A stretch of DNA of 64,000 nucleotides from Astrothelium macrocarpum (lineage: Eukaryota > Ascomycota > Dothideomycetes > Trypetheliales > Trypetheliaceae), in contig JAGEMR010000107.1 of NCBI GenBank assembly GCA_021030915.1, positions 38,196 through 102,195 on the forward strand, written 5' to 3'. Shown in pieces: positions 37,029 to 49,095 of this stretch. A program made the translations under genes and the position numbers. Within the stretch, counting starts at the first letter, position 1; each line of letters starts with the position of its first letter. The notes beneath the pieces were generated by a model. The model had not been told where the DNA came from. It saw only the letters and a list, made by a program, of their open reading frames with translations, and made no database searches.

Positions 37029-40000
37029 TTACTTGACTACACGGATTTTGGCCATGCGTTTGTTCATGCTGTAACGAGATTAGCATGGTGATTCCAATAA
37101 TCCAAGGGAGAAACGGGAGAGCTTACAAAGAGAAGAAAGCGAATTGGCTGGCCGAAATGCCGTACTCGTAGACGAAGCGACTCGCAAGGTAACTGCCAAA
37201 AATCGAGCGGAGGTAGCTTTCAGGAACCTGTCACGAGCATCACATTAGTTTTCCTTTGCTTTCAATTCATAGCCAAAAAGAAGTTTTGTTAGCCACAGCA
37301 CAACATACCCTCTTAAGAATCAAATCCAGCCCCACCCGCTCTAGCAACAAGCCCGGCAAAGCATCACTCAACACACTAACCCTCAATTTCTCATCATCCC
37401 ATAGCTCCGTCTCCTGCACCTCCTCCTGCAGCTTCGTGATCTCCAGACTCAAGCGATCACTCAAAATACTCTTCGCCTCGCCACTGGCCTCGCTCTCGCG
37501 CCAGATGGCCTCGAACTCGAGCCGCGCGTTTTCGCGAATGATGGCCTGCACCTGCTGCACATACGTCTTGTAGAAGGGCGGCGCGCTGCCGTCGGCGGCG
37601 ACGCACATGTTCTCCTCGAAGCCCTTGTCGTCGAAGGAGAGCGAGGCGAGCACCTCGAGCGAGGACGAGGTGACGCCGCCCTTGTTGGCCGACGCGTCCT
37701 TGAAGAGGATGCAGCCCGCTTTCTCGAGGCGCAGCTTCGCCTCCTGCGTGATGAAGAGGTTCGCGCCCTCGACGATGTACGGGATGATGGCTTTCTGCGT
37801 CTTGGGGTCGAGGAGGCGGCCGACGCTGCCGAGGTCGATGGACTCGGGCCGGCCGCCGCACGGGACAAAGAGGTCGTAGGTGGGTGACGGGCGGAGGTGG
37901 AAGGTGTTGCGGAAGGTGGTGCCGTTGTTGACGACTTCGCCGGTGGGGAGGGTGATGTTGTTTTCTTCGACGAGGACGCGGTAGCCGTCTTTGCTGAGCT
38001 TGGACACGTCGAAACCGGATATCATCTTGCGCTCTATGGCGAGGCGAAGTAACTCGGCGCGGTCGATCCCTGCGGGATCAACAAGGACACCTGCGCCATC
38101 TACGATGGAGGTGTAGCTTTCGTTGCCGAGGAGAATTTCATTGGAGCCCAAATCACCGTCTGGCCCACCGGTCTGCAGCTTCCGAATTTTGGATTGATCG
38201 AGGTTCAACTTGCGATAGATGCCGAGGACATATTCGCGTACAGAAAGTGTCGTCATACCATACCGATCGTGGGGTATGCCTCCAAGCTTGGGTGATTTGC
38301 CTGTGAAGAATGACTTCCACCATGGTGCACCGCGGTTGCGAGCGTGCTCCGTTGCCCAATCGACAAGGTCAGCCGTATTCTCATCTGGTCCCATGAACAA
38401 GATTTCTTCTTTGCCATGGAGGTCGACGATAGGGTCCTTGATTCCTGGGCTAGTAGGAGGGAGGAGCAGATCAAGAATACTATCAATGTATTTCTCGAAT
38501 GCGACACGTGCTTTGTCCTGATGATTGACGTCGAGTAAGATGACACCTTTGGATCCACCTTCCGGAATGTCTTTGTTCTTACGCTGCTGAGTATTTGCAA
38601 GACCATAATTTTCGTCGAAAAGGGACCGTGCATTGATGAGGTATGCTTCTGAACTACGCGACTTGACAATACGAATACCGCCTCGGGCAATGTCACGGAA
38701 ACGGAGGTGGAATCCACGAAACTCGGAGCTAATGATCAAGAACATGCCGTAAAGGGGTTGAGGATACTCTTCCGGCGGTAAAAAGCCAGGGTTCATACGA
38801 AAGCTTAATGCAACCTTGGTAGGTGTGTAGAAATTGGTCTTGAGGACGGCCTTGTTGAAGACTCGGAAACTGCTCATGACCATCTCATGATGTTCATTTG
38901 CAGCGGTTTTGGATATCATCTCTTTTAACTCATCATCACTTAGGACTCGGTCAACTTTGAGACGTAGGTAACTAAGCGTGGGTAAAAAGTCATCGGATTC
39001 CCGAGTTTGAACATAATGAGTGTTTGCAAAAGCAAGATAAAGAGCTCGGATAAGATCAGGGTATTGGTTGATGATCTCAAGGATGTAATCTGCTGTGAAA
39101 GTCTCGTTACGTAGTCGCCGCTTAAGCTTTAGTAAGAGCTCCACGTATGAACTGTTGGTCGGATCCAAAACGGATGCCAGAGTATGATATTCAGATCCTT
39201 GGATATTGTCAGTTGACGCCTTTCTGATAGTTGATCACAGGTCTATCAGGCCGATGAAAAGAGGCTTACCTAATCTGTTCAAGAAATGACCGACAAAGAC
39301 CCCAACGCAATGTGCGTAGATGGTTTCTTGTAAGCTCAACCGTCCAGTCGCAAAGTGAAGTTGGAACTTGTTTCGTGGAATGCAGTAGAGAAGTGACACC
39401 TCTTTCATAATTTGGTGGACGGATGCATCAATCGGGGGAAAGCGAGCGGACGCAACAGACTGCGCAATCGGACGGATATAGAGTGACATGATGGTGTAGC
39501 CATTGGAAAACTGCTCAACGTATTTCCTAGATGACGTGAGGCCGTAATAATGGTACAGATCACTTAGCGCGCTGAAAAAGTCCATTGCAGATCCTTGCTT
39601 ATATGCTATGACAAGCCTTTTGGTGTTTTTCCCCTCGACTTCGAAAAGCTCGATGACTGGGCCAGCCCGTCCAACAGCATATTCCAAGAGACTTTGATAA
39701 ATCTCCTTTGTGTTGGTCGTTGCCTTTTGCAGGAATCTTTTGTCACCAATCTTCTCGATTGAAGTCTCTTCCGGAGCAGGATTCTTCTCGTTGAAGTGGC
39801 ATTGATAGACAAAGTAACAGCGAAGCTGATTTTCGCCACCCCCAGGAAGCGGGCTTGCAGATCTAAATGTTTCCACTCTGTAGCTGTTGCTGCCTTTTGA
39901 CGTGTTGAGATATTTTTCGTCAATTCTCTGTTCGTACTTGGGACCATGCTCAACAGTCACTCCAGGTACACTTGTATCGATGTAGACCGCATGGTCTCCA

Positions 40001-40524
40001 GCTTCCTTGTCCAGGCGCATCTCTAATTTTTTATCATCTCTAGCGTATGCAGCTACCTTGGCGGCGTATAAGGAATGAATGTGGCTCACGATGCTGCAGA
40101 TTGTTAGCTCTGGATCTGACCTTGCTCTTTTCTTGTCGTGTAAGGTTACCGTACACATCTGCTGTTTCGGTAGAGAAATACGAGTCGTCAATGCCCAGCT
40201 CATTGTAAAACCACTTTGTTTCCGAATCGACAAAGTCTTCTGGTATGAAACCCTTTTCTTCCACCTTGTCCATGACCCTGGATATCCAGTCAGAATACGA
40301 TTGCACATTCAGAAGGCTCAAGGAACGTACTCTTCCATCTGCTCATCCTTGCCCTCAAATTTTGGTGCCACGTAGCCGGGTTCATCTTTTTCAACCAAGA
40401 ATTGGTGATTAGAACCAGGAACGCTGAGATGTGTAGGTTGAGGCGAAGGAGTCCGACCAGGAGCTCGGACGACATTGTCGAGTGTTTTGTTGTGAACGCC
40501 GTTCGGCGGCTCAGAATTCGCCAT
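37029..40524 (-). CDS. GDH2: NAD-specific glutamate dehydrogenase (large, ~115-kDa fungal type)
   Basis: Exons: 40524-40331, 40277-40155, 40093-39270, 39197-37309, 37227-37127, 37068-37029; 3,171 nt, 1,056 residues, all phases consistent. The N-terminus reads SPQPTHLSVPGS, then YVAPKFEGK and WFYNELGIDDSYF, as in fungal NAD-GDHs. The catalytic part contains FRDIARGGIRIVKS (substrate region), KGVILLDVN, DLGSNEILLG with GPDGDLGSNE for the dinucleotide fold, and VEGANLFIT. The C-terminus is FAFFSFMNKRMAKIRVVK. It oxidises glutamate to 2-oxoglutarate and ammonium with NAD+ (EC 1.4.1.2), a catabolic step. The donor of intron 1 is GTACGT and of intron 2 GTACGG. Third-position codon choice changes sharply within exon 4 (37.3-38.0 kb), with C-ending codons upstream and G-ending codons downstream. 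Confidence 0.95.
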
Positions 40525-41094
40525 GATCAGATGTGGTCTTTATCGGAACAAGGGATAAGGAGCGGTGGGCCAAGTATTAGCTAAGGATGAGAACGAATGC
40601 CTAAAGAATGGTTTCTGACTTGAACAGTGCAGGGGAGCTTCACATGAGAGCAGGTCCTGAGTAAAGAACGGTGAGCGATGAGAAACATTCGCACATGTCG
40701 TCAGTGTATCAGTTTCCCAATCTTTCGACGTCGTATCGCAATCACCAGCCAAAGCCGGCCTATGATAGGCGGAGGCGGAGGCGGTTTCGGCGATATTACG
40801 CTGCTCAGCTTTGTCAGGCTTTGTTTGGGATACGAGCAAAATGAGCTCCACTCGCCCGTGTCACGATAAGAAAAAAAGGCTGAGCTCGAGGCTGTAAAGG
40901 CTGCGGATTGGCCAATTTTGGAGGTACCTTGCGCTAATTAACATTCCCCTGAGCATCGCCGTGCATAAGGAACAGGAAAAGCACTCGTGCCTCGCCAGTC
41001 GTCTACGTGTTATTATGCCTTTCGGGTATCGTGCATGCCCACAACCTTGCTTTACATAGAACTTCCCAAAGCTTATTACACTTTAGATGCTTAG
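40525..41094. other. Intergenic: upstream of GDH2, downstream of the RTG2-like gene
   Basis: No gene. It should hold the GDH2 promoter and the 3' UTR of the minus-strand RTG2-like gene. Confidence 0.5.
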
Positions 41095-43055
41095 TTAGCT
41101 CCCCAGTCTTATTTTCCATCCTACTCCATCTCGACCATGAATCCAATTCTTCCGCTTTCCCACCTTGACAATGCCATTGAGCCCCTTTTCTCCGGCTTCT
41201 CTCCACAATTGATCGACAAACTTCGCCTCAAACGTTAAAACCCACCTGTCTTTAGCGTCGTCCGTTTCCTTTTTGCGTTTGCCCATCTCTTTGGTCCAAT
41301 GAACTTTGACATCCAATCGCTTCTCTGTTGTAGGACCAGCAGGGTAGACAGTTCCTAGCAAAGCACTCACAACACCAATATAATTACACCACCAGCTCAC
41401 CTCAGCTCCTACAATTTTCTGCATTCTGTGAAAGAAATCTTGATCCTCTGGAGGTAAAGCTCCCAACCCCCCATGATGAGCGCAGAGTGCGAGCGCAAGT
41501 GTCGCCCTTTGCACGTGTCGAAGTGGGACCACATTAGCCAGTGCCCCTGAAGTCATGACTCGAAGAGCAACCGAAGCATTGGTTTCTTTTGCACCAGCAA
41601 GACCGGGTAAAGAGGTCTGATGAGGAACGAGATGTTCAAGCAGTTGTGGTGTAAAAATACCAGGAACTTTGGGTGACGGGATTGTAGTAATGTCCGTTTC
41701 AGAAGGTGGTGATGGCAGGGCAGAGTGCAAAATATTGAGAATCTCACTGTGACTCTCTACGTTTCTCGTGTTGTACATCTTCACGGCCGCAGTAAGTGGA
41801 TTTGTCGCTTTTATCGCCTCTTCCAGATCCTTGAACAGCGCTCCCTCACGAACGCCCCCTTGGCAGAAGACAATGTCTTTGATCCTTACCGGCAAAGCTT
41901 CCGTCAAACATTCAATCAAGAATGCCACAGCGGGAACCTGACTTGCCCTTCTTTCTGAAATCCGAAAAATATCCTCATCCTCATCTTGCAAACTAGCTTT
42001 CGCCTTCGCCTGCATCTTCTCCGTCTCCTTGAAACTGTCAACCGGCACCGTAAACCCATTGATAACAGGAATCGGATACGGCGTCACCTCATGCAGCGAC
42101 ATCAACAAATACCCCCACCCCCGAAACCCACCCCCACTCAAATACAAATCCAACCCTCCCTTCTCCTCCGCCTCCTCCACCAACTCCCTCGGCACCTGAA
42201 TCTTCTCAAACGCATCCCTCAACGCCGCACCCACCTCCCCCCTCAACCCCACCTCCCCCAACCTCCTCCCCAACGCCGCCGCTCCATACGGCAAACTCAC
42301 ACTCCCCCCCTCCCACACCCTCACCCCCTGCCGCCCCGCAACCACCCACGTCATCTGCGTCGACCCGCCCCCCAAATCCATCACCAACCCCTTTACCCCT
42401 TCCACACTCCACGCAACCCCCCACGCGCCGACCCGCCCTTCCTCCTCCTTCGCCAGCACCTGCACCTCCCAGCCGCGCGTCGCGGCGCGGATCGCGGCGC
42501 ACAGCGCTGAGGCGTTGGGCGCGGTGCGCGTTGCCTCGGTCGCGAGGACGCGGACGGCCGAGGGGGAGGTGATGCCGAAGTCGGCGGCGAGGGCGCGGAA
42601 GTGCGCGAGTGCGCTGGCGATGTGTGTGATTGTCGCGGTGGGGATAGGCTGTCGTGGGAGGGAGGGGGATGGGTGTTGGGCGTCGTAGATGGAGATGGGG
42701 AGGCGGTGGTGGTAGAGTGGGGGGAGGAGGCGGGCGGTGGGTGCGGCGAGGTTGGTGATGGAGAGGCGGATGCCGTTGCTGTGTTTTGTGTGAGCTGGTG
42801 GGGTTGGTTGGGGGTTGGGATTGGCTTTTTGTGGAGGGGAGAGTGGGAGGGGGAGAGAGGGGAAGGTATGGACTGGTACGAGCAAAAGGAGGAGAGTGTC
42901 GATTGGAATGGATACGAGAAGCGAGTTTTATAATGAAGTAGTCTTCTCATGAAGTTGAAAATCTTTCGTTCTATGCGGCTGTAAATGTGAACGAAAACAT
43001 ACCTGCCCATATCGACCAAAGCCACTGGCTTGTAGTCTGAATCTTGGGAAGCCAT
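41095..43055 (-). CDS. RTG2: Ppx/GppA-family protein, retrograde regulation protein 2 (Rtg2) type
   Basis: Exons are 43055-43003 and 42778-41095, joined across a 224-nt intron (GTATGT...ACACAG, phase 2); 578 residues. Splicing creates the N-terminal phosphate-binding motif VDMGSNGIRLSI typical of Ppx/GppA actin-fold proteins. The second phosphate loop is GLVMDLGGGSTQMTWV, and LYLSGGGFRGWG follows. The C-terminal half (VKVGKRKNWIHG near the end) fits fungal Rtg2 rather than the shorter exopolyphosphatases. Rtg2 proteins act in the cytosol in mitochondria-to-nucleus signalling and bind ATP. Base composition is extreme: on the plus strand 42121-42480 is C-rich and 42541-42900 G-rich, and the G-rich part continues into the intron. 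Confidence 0.88.
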
Positions 43056-43874
43056 CTTCCTTATATTAGCCGTTGTTGAGCGAGGAATGGTGTTGGATGT
43101 TTCGAGCTATTCTTTTTTAAGAGACTCGAAGTTTCGATTTATTCTCTACAGTCATTTCCATGCCTCGATTAGAAGCCAGCCCCGCTTTTTGGAATGAGTT
43201 TATGGAGTATTAGGTCACGAGTCCATTGCTGCCTTGAACTTAAACAATGGTATATGACCCTGGTTTGTTTGAAAACTTGGCACACGTGTGTAAATATATT
43301 GTGCAGGGTATGTCCGTCTCGAAAACCGTATTTCTCGTACGCGCCTAGAACATGTATCGTTACTAGGAAGAGCAGCCAATGGTATTATCTCGATATGTCA
43401 TTTACTTTTTTGGTAATACATCACCGCACATGCTAATGGCAAATTGATTTTCAAGCAAAAGCAAGGGCTAAGATAACTTTGATGGGCAGTATTACGTCTA
43501 GGCATCTACATCATTTTAAAATTTTAAGCTTGACTTGAGCGCTGTTTTATTTTTAAAGCAATGTTCATAAGGTGCTAGGATACACGAAATTTTGGTCCGT
43601 TCTATCCATGATCAAAAAGTATCGGGACCGTCTAAGTTTAGTTACTCGAAAGGAATTCTTCTGATGAACCGAAAACCCATGCTTGCATGCAAAATCAGAT
43701 ACGCCCGCTTTATTCTTATCCCGTCAAGTGATTCCCACCCATCTTATATAGGAGGAGCCTGTGGAAAACGCCGGAAAAGCAAATGCATGCAATGCCGCCA
43801 GAATTTACAGAAAAGGGAGAATGCCAGATGAGATTGAGATCCACTGCTTGGACACATTGGGGATGAAACCGCAT
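43056..43874. other. Intergenic region
   Basis: No supportable gene. ORFs such as 43592-43831 (plus) lack recognisable features. Confidence 0.5.
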
Positions 43875-45365
43875 CTAGATTGCTTCGGGTTCTCTCAAGC
43901 TGCAGAGCATATCTCGTGTCATCTCGAAGCTAAGCCAGCTACTTGCCATGCTGGGTGCGACTTTTAGTAGATTTGGATAGATGCCTTTGTACAGACCTTT
44001 GAGGCCTTCTTGAGTGATGATGACACGGATGGCATCGAAAATCGACTTGTATTGATAGCCCATGCCGGACATGGTGTTTATCTGAAAACGGCGGCGGAGG
44101 ACATCACTGTCGGTTTGTTTAGAATGCAGGTTTTGTTTGAGATTGAAATTACATACAGTGGATAAGTGCAAGTCTGTGACAATGCTCCAGAGATCGCACC
44201 TGCACCTAATTTTCGCCAGGCAGAGGGGTTTGATTCGCCCTCTTTGGTGAAATAGCTACGCACAGCTTCATAAATCATAAAATTAAGACCAACCTAGAAG
44301 ATACATTAGTAATTTGTGGGATTTTATAATACGCCTCCGAGCCTTACGTATGGCGCAACTCCAGCAACTGTCGGTATAATACCCCGATAGAGTGCCAAGA
44401 AACCTCCCTCCTTCTTATACATTGTTATCATGGTAACCCACATACCCGGGAGTTTTTTTCCCGCTTCCCTTTCGAGCCCTTCGAATGAGGCGGACTGTAT
44501 GGAAAGCCGTGTACGGACGATATCAAGCGGATACGTGAAGGTTACCGATGTAATGCCTGCAAATGCACCACACACAAAGCGAGGCCATGGCATCAATGGA
44601 GCGCCTGGACTTGATTCGAAGAACTGCAGAAGCTGTCAGCTTTATGATCTGTGATCAAATGCATGTAAAAGCACGAGTCGCGAATAAGGCCAAAGGCGTT
44701 GCTGGCAGTCAAGTCTGGCCGATAACCTGTGGATATCCACATCATATATCATATCCTTAGACTCAGGTCCACCAGCTTTTCTATTAGTATGTTGTGTTTG
44801 TGATGGCCAAATGGCGCCGGACTCACTCGGGATTCTCCGGCGCACAGGCGCAAATTCAAATCATGAAAGGTGTGGCTCACCCTCTTGTACAGATTGTAGC
44901 TACCAAATTGCACCGCACTATAGGGTACTATCCGAATGCAATTCGTGCCGTTGCCTGCCATAAAACCCCTGAAACCCTCTTCCCGCCACATCTTTGCGAG
45001 CGCCTTGTGCACTGACATTTTGTACTCTTGACGGCCTTTGTTTTGCACTTGGAAGAGAATCTTCAAGCGCTCCAGGGGGGAGACAACGGTTCGTGAAACT
45101 GCGCCTGCAACACCTCCAGCAATAAAGGCGGCGACTACCGGCTGACTGACTGAATTGCGGAGGGATGTGAGTGGAGGCGGCTGAGACGGCTTCGCGAGAG
45201 GTGCAGGCTATCAATATAGTGAGTTGTCGGTTCTTATTCCTAATGAGTATCAAGTTTACTCACCGCATCCGAAGTCGTTGGAGGAATTGTTGGAAGTCTT
45301 GACCGCGGTGGAGAGCCTTCCGAAGGCACGGCTTCTATGGAAGTTTTGGTAGTCATGCTGGGCAT
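43875..45365 (-). CDS. Mitochondrial carrier, APS/PAPS-carrier type (yeast YPR011C-like)
   Basis: Exons: 45365-45264, 45207-44881, 44623-44348, 44293-44157, 44106-43875; 1,074 nt, 357 residues. The three carrier signatures are PLERLK, PLDIVRTR and PLDVLRRR, each with a following EGG/EG..G..RG- or KG-type motif (EEGFRGFMAGNG, EGGFLALYRG, EGLKGLYKG). Phrases such as AFIAGGVAGAVSRTVVSPLE, NCIRIVPYSAVQF and TRLSIQSA closely match yeast YPR011C, a mitochondrial carrier for adenosine 5'-phosphosulfate and PAPS. Location is the inner mitochondrial membrane. The roughly 45-residue Pro/Ser-rich N-terminal extension precedes the first helix. Intron 2 is long (257 nt) compared with about 50 nt for the others. 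A second ATG at 45356 is an alternative start. Confidence 0.9.
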
Positions 45366-47044
45366 GATATTTCAAGTCAAGGACCTCGTAGCACACCAAG
45401 CTCTCCCTTGGCGGCTTGCCGCTGCTCGTCTAGCAGCTATAATGCGGTTATCAGATTTGGATTGCAGTGCATGGATGGTTTTTGTTGGCGACGCAGCTTC
45501 AGAGAGCTGCGATTGCGACGTATGGGATAAGAAATGGAGAAATGACGGATTGACGAGTTCATTTGCCATGCACGAGGAGTGGAGATGGGGCAGTGGATGT
45601 GGTGGATGTGAATAGAATGGGAAGTTGTCGAGGTAGATCAAGTACGCCCAGTGAGGCGGAATCCAGAGTTGTCCGTACTGAGTCTAGCGCTTGACTGGGA
45701 TACTCTGTCTTTTTTCCATCTTCACCCTCCTGGGAGTGCTAAGATTAGAATCTTCCACCTTAAATCAATTTCGGAGGGCCTTCCTTGAAATTTTAGCCGT
45801 TCAGCTGGCCATTCAATTCGCCATTCAGACTCGCGAGACAGTCATTGCTATTTTGTCTTTCACGGCAAAAACGTAACAATTTGATTTTAGAGTTACCTTG
45901 GTTTGATGCGCCACTTGTATTTTTCGCATCCAGACTATCTGTGACATTCCTTTTGACATCACTCGGTGCTGCACGAAATTTAGTTTCCAAGTAAGACGCC
46001 ACATGTTTGGTCAATCGACTCAGGTCAAGATCGGCAAGGCTTATGTGATGGGCATCATCGAACACCATACAGTACGCGCATAGTCATCATGCAAGAAAAA
46101 AAGACATGCAAGATCAGGAAGCGACCAACCATCTGTTAGATAAGGACTTGACGAAGCCTAGAATACTTGTGGGTCTCGGATCTTATCAACGTCTCTAGTT
46201 TCCAAAAATCGCATTCGGTGTCCTATTACTGGGAACAAGTTCGAGCCAAAGCTCATGAAAGCAGCGCATGTAGGCACCCATTCACTTTGCGAACCGAATG
46301 CTGTACGATTGTTTGCAATTAGTTTGACCGATGTTACGATATGTTTTGGCTAGAAAAAATTGTTTCGTGATGTACTGTAACCTCGAGTAGTTCTTCAATG
46401 ATGGGCGGATGGTGATTACACCCGATCCTGAGAACGATAACAAGTTCATCAGCACCATCCCATCCTAAGGTCTTCTCAAAGATGGTAGACTATGCGAGCC
46501 CGTTGACGTGCTACACAAAGCCTCTCATAGAAGGCGTCCATGACTTAAGACGGCTGCAAGAGAAATGATTCACTCCACATTCATTGAAAGACCTTAATAG
46601 CAATAAGCAATGACATGATCCATACAAGCTTTAGTCAATATGTGAAATGTCTTTTTCAATGACCCAGAATGGCATTAGGTATCCCCTCGTTAGATGTCTT
46701 GGAGATCAAGAATCTTTCATATCAAAGATGCTCAGCCACTCCAGTATACCAAATGTCAAAGTCTTCGATCCAGATACAGCATGGACTGTGCCTTAAAAGA
46801 AAAATCTGGCGAGATCAACTACGAACCAGCTTAGCAAGTAGTCGGTAATTCGGCGTAGAGGTGTCTAGAAACGGATTGCCGCTTTGCAGCTTTCGCCTTG
46901 TCTGTGACTTACAAATCCAAAATGCCAACTCGGTCCGTGCGTTACGCACAATGAAACCCGCCACGATCCCACTCTGTCATACCTTCTCTCCCTCCTCAAC
47001 TTTCCCTTCCTAAATCCACTCCAGAGATATTCAAAACCGTTACC
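45366..47044. other. 1.7-kb intergenic region between the carrier and RPL10
   Basis: Both flanking genes have their 5' ends here, so the region holds two promoters. A minus-strand ORF (46068-45793, 91 codons, MVFDDAHHISLADLDLSRL...) has some coding look and a possible GTAACT donor, but no family and no clear second exon, so I do not call it a gene. Confidence 0.5.
46980..47044 (+). promoter_or_regulatory. Pyrimidine-rich leader of RPL10
   Basis: The 65 nt before the start codon include a CT-rich tract (TTCTCTCCCTCCTCAACTTT, then CCCTTCC) and a good initiation context (TTACCATGGC). Such CT tracts just upstream of the start are common in strongly expressed fungal genes. The exact transcription start is not known. 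Confidence 0.5.
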
Positions 47045-47921
47045 ATGGCTCGTCGTCCGGCGCGCTGCTACCGCTACTGCAAGAACAAGGTAGGTGCAAT
47101 CGTGTTATGAACATCTATGACGAGCATGAAATGCAATATATGTGAAGATCCGGACGCTGATAGTCATTCTTCAATAGCCATACCCCAAATCTCGATTCAA
47201 CCGTGGTGTGCCCGACCCCAAGATCCGTATCTTTGGTATTTCTTTTCCAAGCCCACCACCAAATCTGAACGACGGTCACTAACAAACCACAAGATCTCGG
47301 TCGTAAGCGAGCCAACGTCGATGAATTCCCTCTCTGCATCCACCTCGTCTCCAACGAGTACGAGCAGCTAAGCTCCGAGGCCCTCGAAGCCGCTCGCATC
47401 TGCGCCAACAAGTGAGTCCACCCCACCCAACCACCCCTCCTCTCCTCATTTCTAATCTTCTCTTCCCCCTCGTCAGGTATCTCGTCAAAGTCGCCGGCAA
47501 AGAAGGCTTCCACCTCCGCGTGCGCGCCCACCCCTACCACGTCATCCGCATCAACAAGATGTTGTCGTGCGCCGGGGCTGATCGACTGCAAACGGGGATG
47601 CGCGGCGCCTTCGGCAAGCCCAACGGCACCGTGGCGCGCGTCAACATCGGCCAGATCATCCTGTCGGTGCGGACCCGTGACTCGCACCGTGCGACTGCTA
47701 TCGAGGCGTTACGTCGCAGCCAGTACAAGTTCCCCGGGCGCCAGAAGATCATCGTGAGCAAGAACTGGGGGTTTACGCCGTTGAGGCGGGAGGAGTATAT
47801 TCAGAAGAGGCAAGAGGGGAGGGTCAAGGTCGATGGCGCGTATGTGCAGTTTTTGAGCAATAAGGGGCCGCTCGAGTATAATATGAGGCGCTTCCCGGAG
47901 GCTTTTGAGACTGAGGCATAG
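47045..47921 (+). CDS. RPL10: 60S ribosomal protein L10 (uL16)
   Basis: Exons: 47045-47089, 47178-47235, 47294-47411, 47477-47921; 666 nt, exactly 221 residues, the usual fungal length. It begins MARRPARCYRYCKNK and continues PYPKSRFNRGVPDPKIRIFD, GRKRANVDEFP and HLVSNEYEQLSSEALEAARI. The conserved core HLRVRAHPYHVIRINKMLSC, then GADRLQTGMRGAFGKP, forms the region next to the P-site and tRNA loop in the large subunit. Introns are 88, 58 and 65 nt. The donor of intron 2 is GTATTT. Base composition turns from C-rich to G-rich on the plus strand across the gene. Confidence 0.97.
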
Positions 47922-48575
47922 ATGTGAGGGTGGAGGTGGAGTGGTGATGGGGCCATCATAGAAGGGCGTTTTGTGCTTGCTACACGATAGCATGTGTATT
48001 TACAACAGAATCATTCAATTCGATGGTGCCATGATACATAGGTTTCCCGCGATGAGTAACTTGACCGTACAGCGATTTATGGGTAGGCATCATGACGAAA
48101 GAGGCTCGACATAGTCAGGTCCCAAGAGGTTGGCAAAGAGTGATGAACTTGGATCTTGTCCAATTTCGATCTACCGCCAGTCATCTCTCTCGTATGACGC
48201 TTTCACGCCGTGGAAATTTAGTCTAAGTATGGCGGGAAGCTCCGTCTCAATTTCTACATCACAATGCCAAAGCATGTCATTGAAAAGCTGGCCAGCCTTT
48301 GTTGGTTTGTGTGGTCTTCACATCCGACGAAAATGGCACGCACAGCTGATTTCACGTACGACGTTGGATCGTTCAATACCATCAGGTCTGGTGAATAGTT
48401 TGTTTGCCAAGGATCGCTCTCAATTGATGTTCCCGATAGATGAGGGTTTCTACTCAGATAGAACCATACGCGTTCCAGACATTTATGACACGGATAAAAG
48501 GCAAACTGACAAATAATGATGGCTGGATTTCCGCCCGTCTAGTACCATGCATAATTATCATGACGACGTGCACTG
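47922..48575. other. Convergent intergenic region between RPL10 and RPL30
   Basis: This holds the 3' ends of two convergent ribosomal protein genes. An open plus-strand frame at 48130-48516 has no ATG and no recognised similarity. I see no gene here. Confidence 0.5.
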
Positions 48576-49095
48576 CTATGCACTTTGACTGCTAAGGATA
48601 TCCGAATCACCCGCGTCCACAATGGCCAAGGTTGAAACTTTGAAATGCTTTCCACATGCAGTACCCAATTCGATCTGCAAAAACATCAATTAGTTACCGT
48701 GGAACCCTCCAAAGTCTCGTGGCGAGACTTCTTCGCAGGGCATGCCTCAAAGACCGTGAGGCCTTGTCTCTGGCGGAGCATGCTATGCGATAGTGACGAT
48801 ACTTACGTTGGTTCCGGCAAAGTGGTGGACATTGTTCTTAGCCAGCATAGAATAATACTCGAGTTCCGACTTTTCAAGTGGTGGCGTATTGGCGGCGATG
48901 ATGACGAGCTTGGCTTTGCTCAGACGGAGAGCTTTGAGGGTGGATTTGTAGCCGAGGGTGACTAGACAGGTAAACAAATTAGAATTTACTATTCATTAGT
49001 AGAAATGTTGGAGGCGCACCTTTGCCAGACTTCATGACAAGCGCAAGACGCGAGTTGATGCTGTCGGCGGTTTTCTTGGTCTTCTTGGGCGCCAT
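48576..49095 (-). CDS. RPL30: 60S ribosomal protein L30 (eL30)
   Basis: Exons: 49095-49020, 48961-48807, 48674-48576; 109 residues. The sequence begins MAPKKTKKTADSINSRLALV and continues MKSGKVTLGYKSTLKALR, AKLVIIAANTPPL, KSELEYYSMLAK and NNVHHFAGTNIELGTACGK, ending VDAGDSDILSSQSA. It matches eL30 end to end and is complete. L30 is a large-subunit protein with an L7Ae-type RNA-binding fold. The first donor is the non-standard GTGCGC; the second intron is 132 nt. It converges on RPL10. Confidence 0.96.

Noticed and set aside
37457..37868. Long Arg/Ala/Pro-rich minus-strand frames overlapping GDH2
   Set aside because: They are alternative frames of the GC-rich part of GDH2 exon 4, kept open by low AT content. 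The GDH2 frame is strongly conserved in character.
41986..42933. Pro/Arg- or Gly-rich frames on both strands across the RTG2-like gene
   Set aside because: They are by-products of the extreme C-rich and G-rich composition. The Ppx/GppA motifs fix the real frame.
45793..46068. 91-codon minus-strand ORF with a possible splice donor
   Set aside because: No second exon or family could be found; noted in the intergenic entry only.
48130..48516. Open plus-strand frame of 128 codons between RPL10 and RPL30
   Set aside because: No ATG start and no recognised similarity. A protein-like minus-strand reading (LFNDMLWHCDVEIETELP) carries several stops at a rate expected by chance, so I could not support a gene or a RIP relic.
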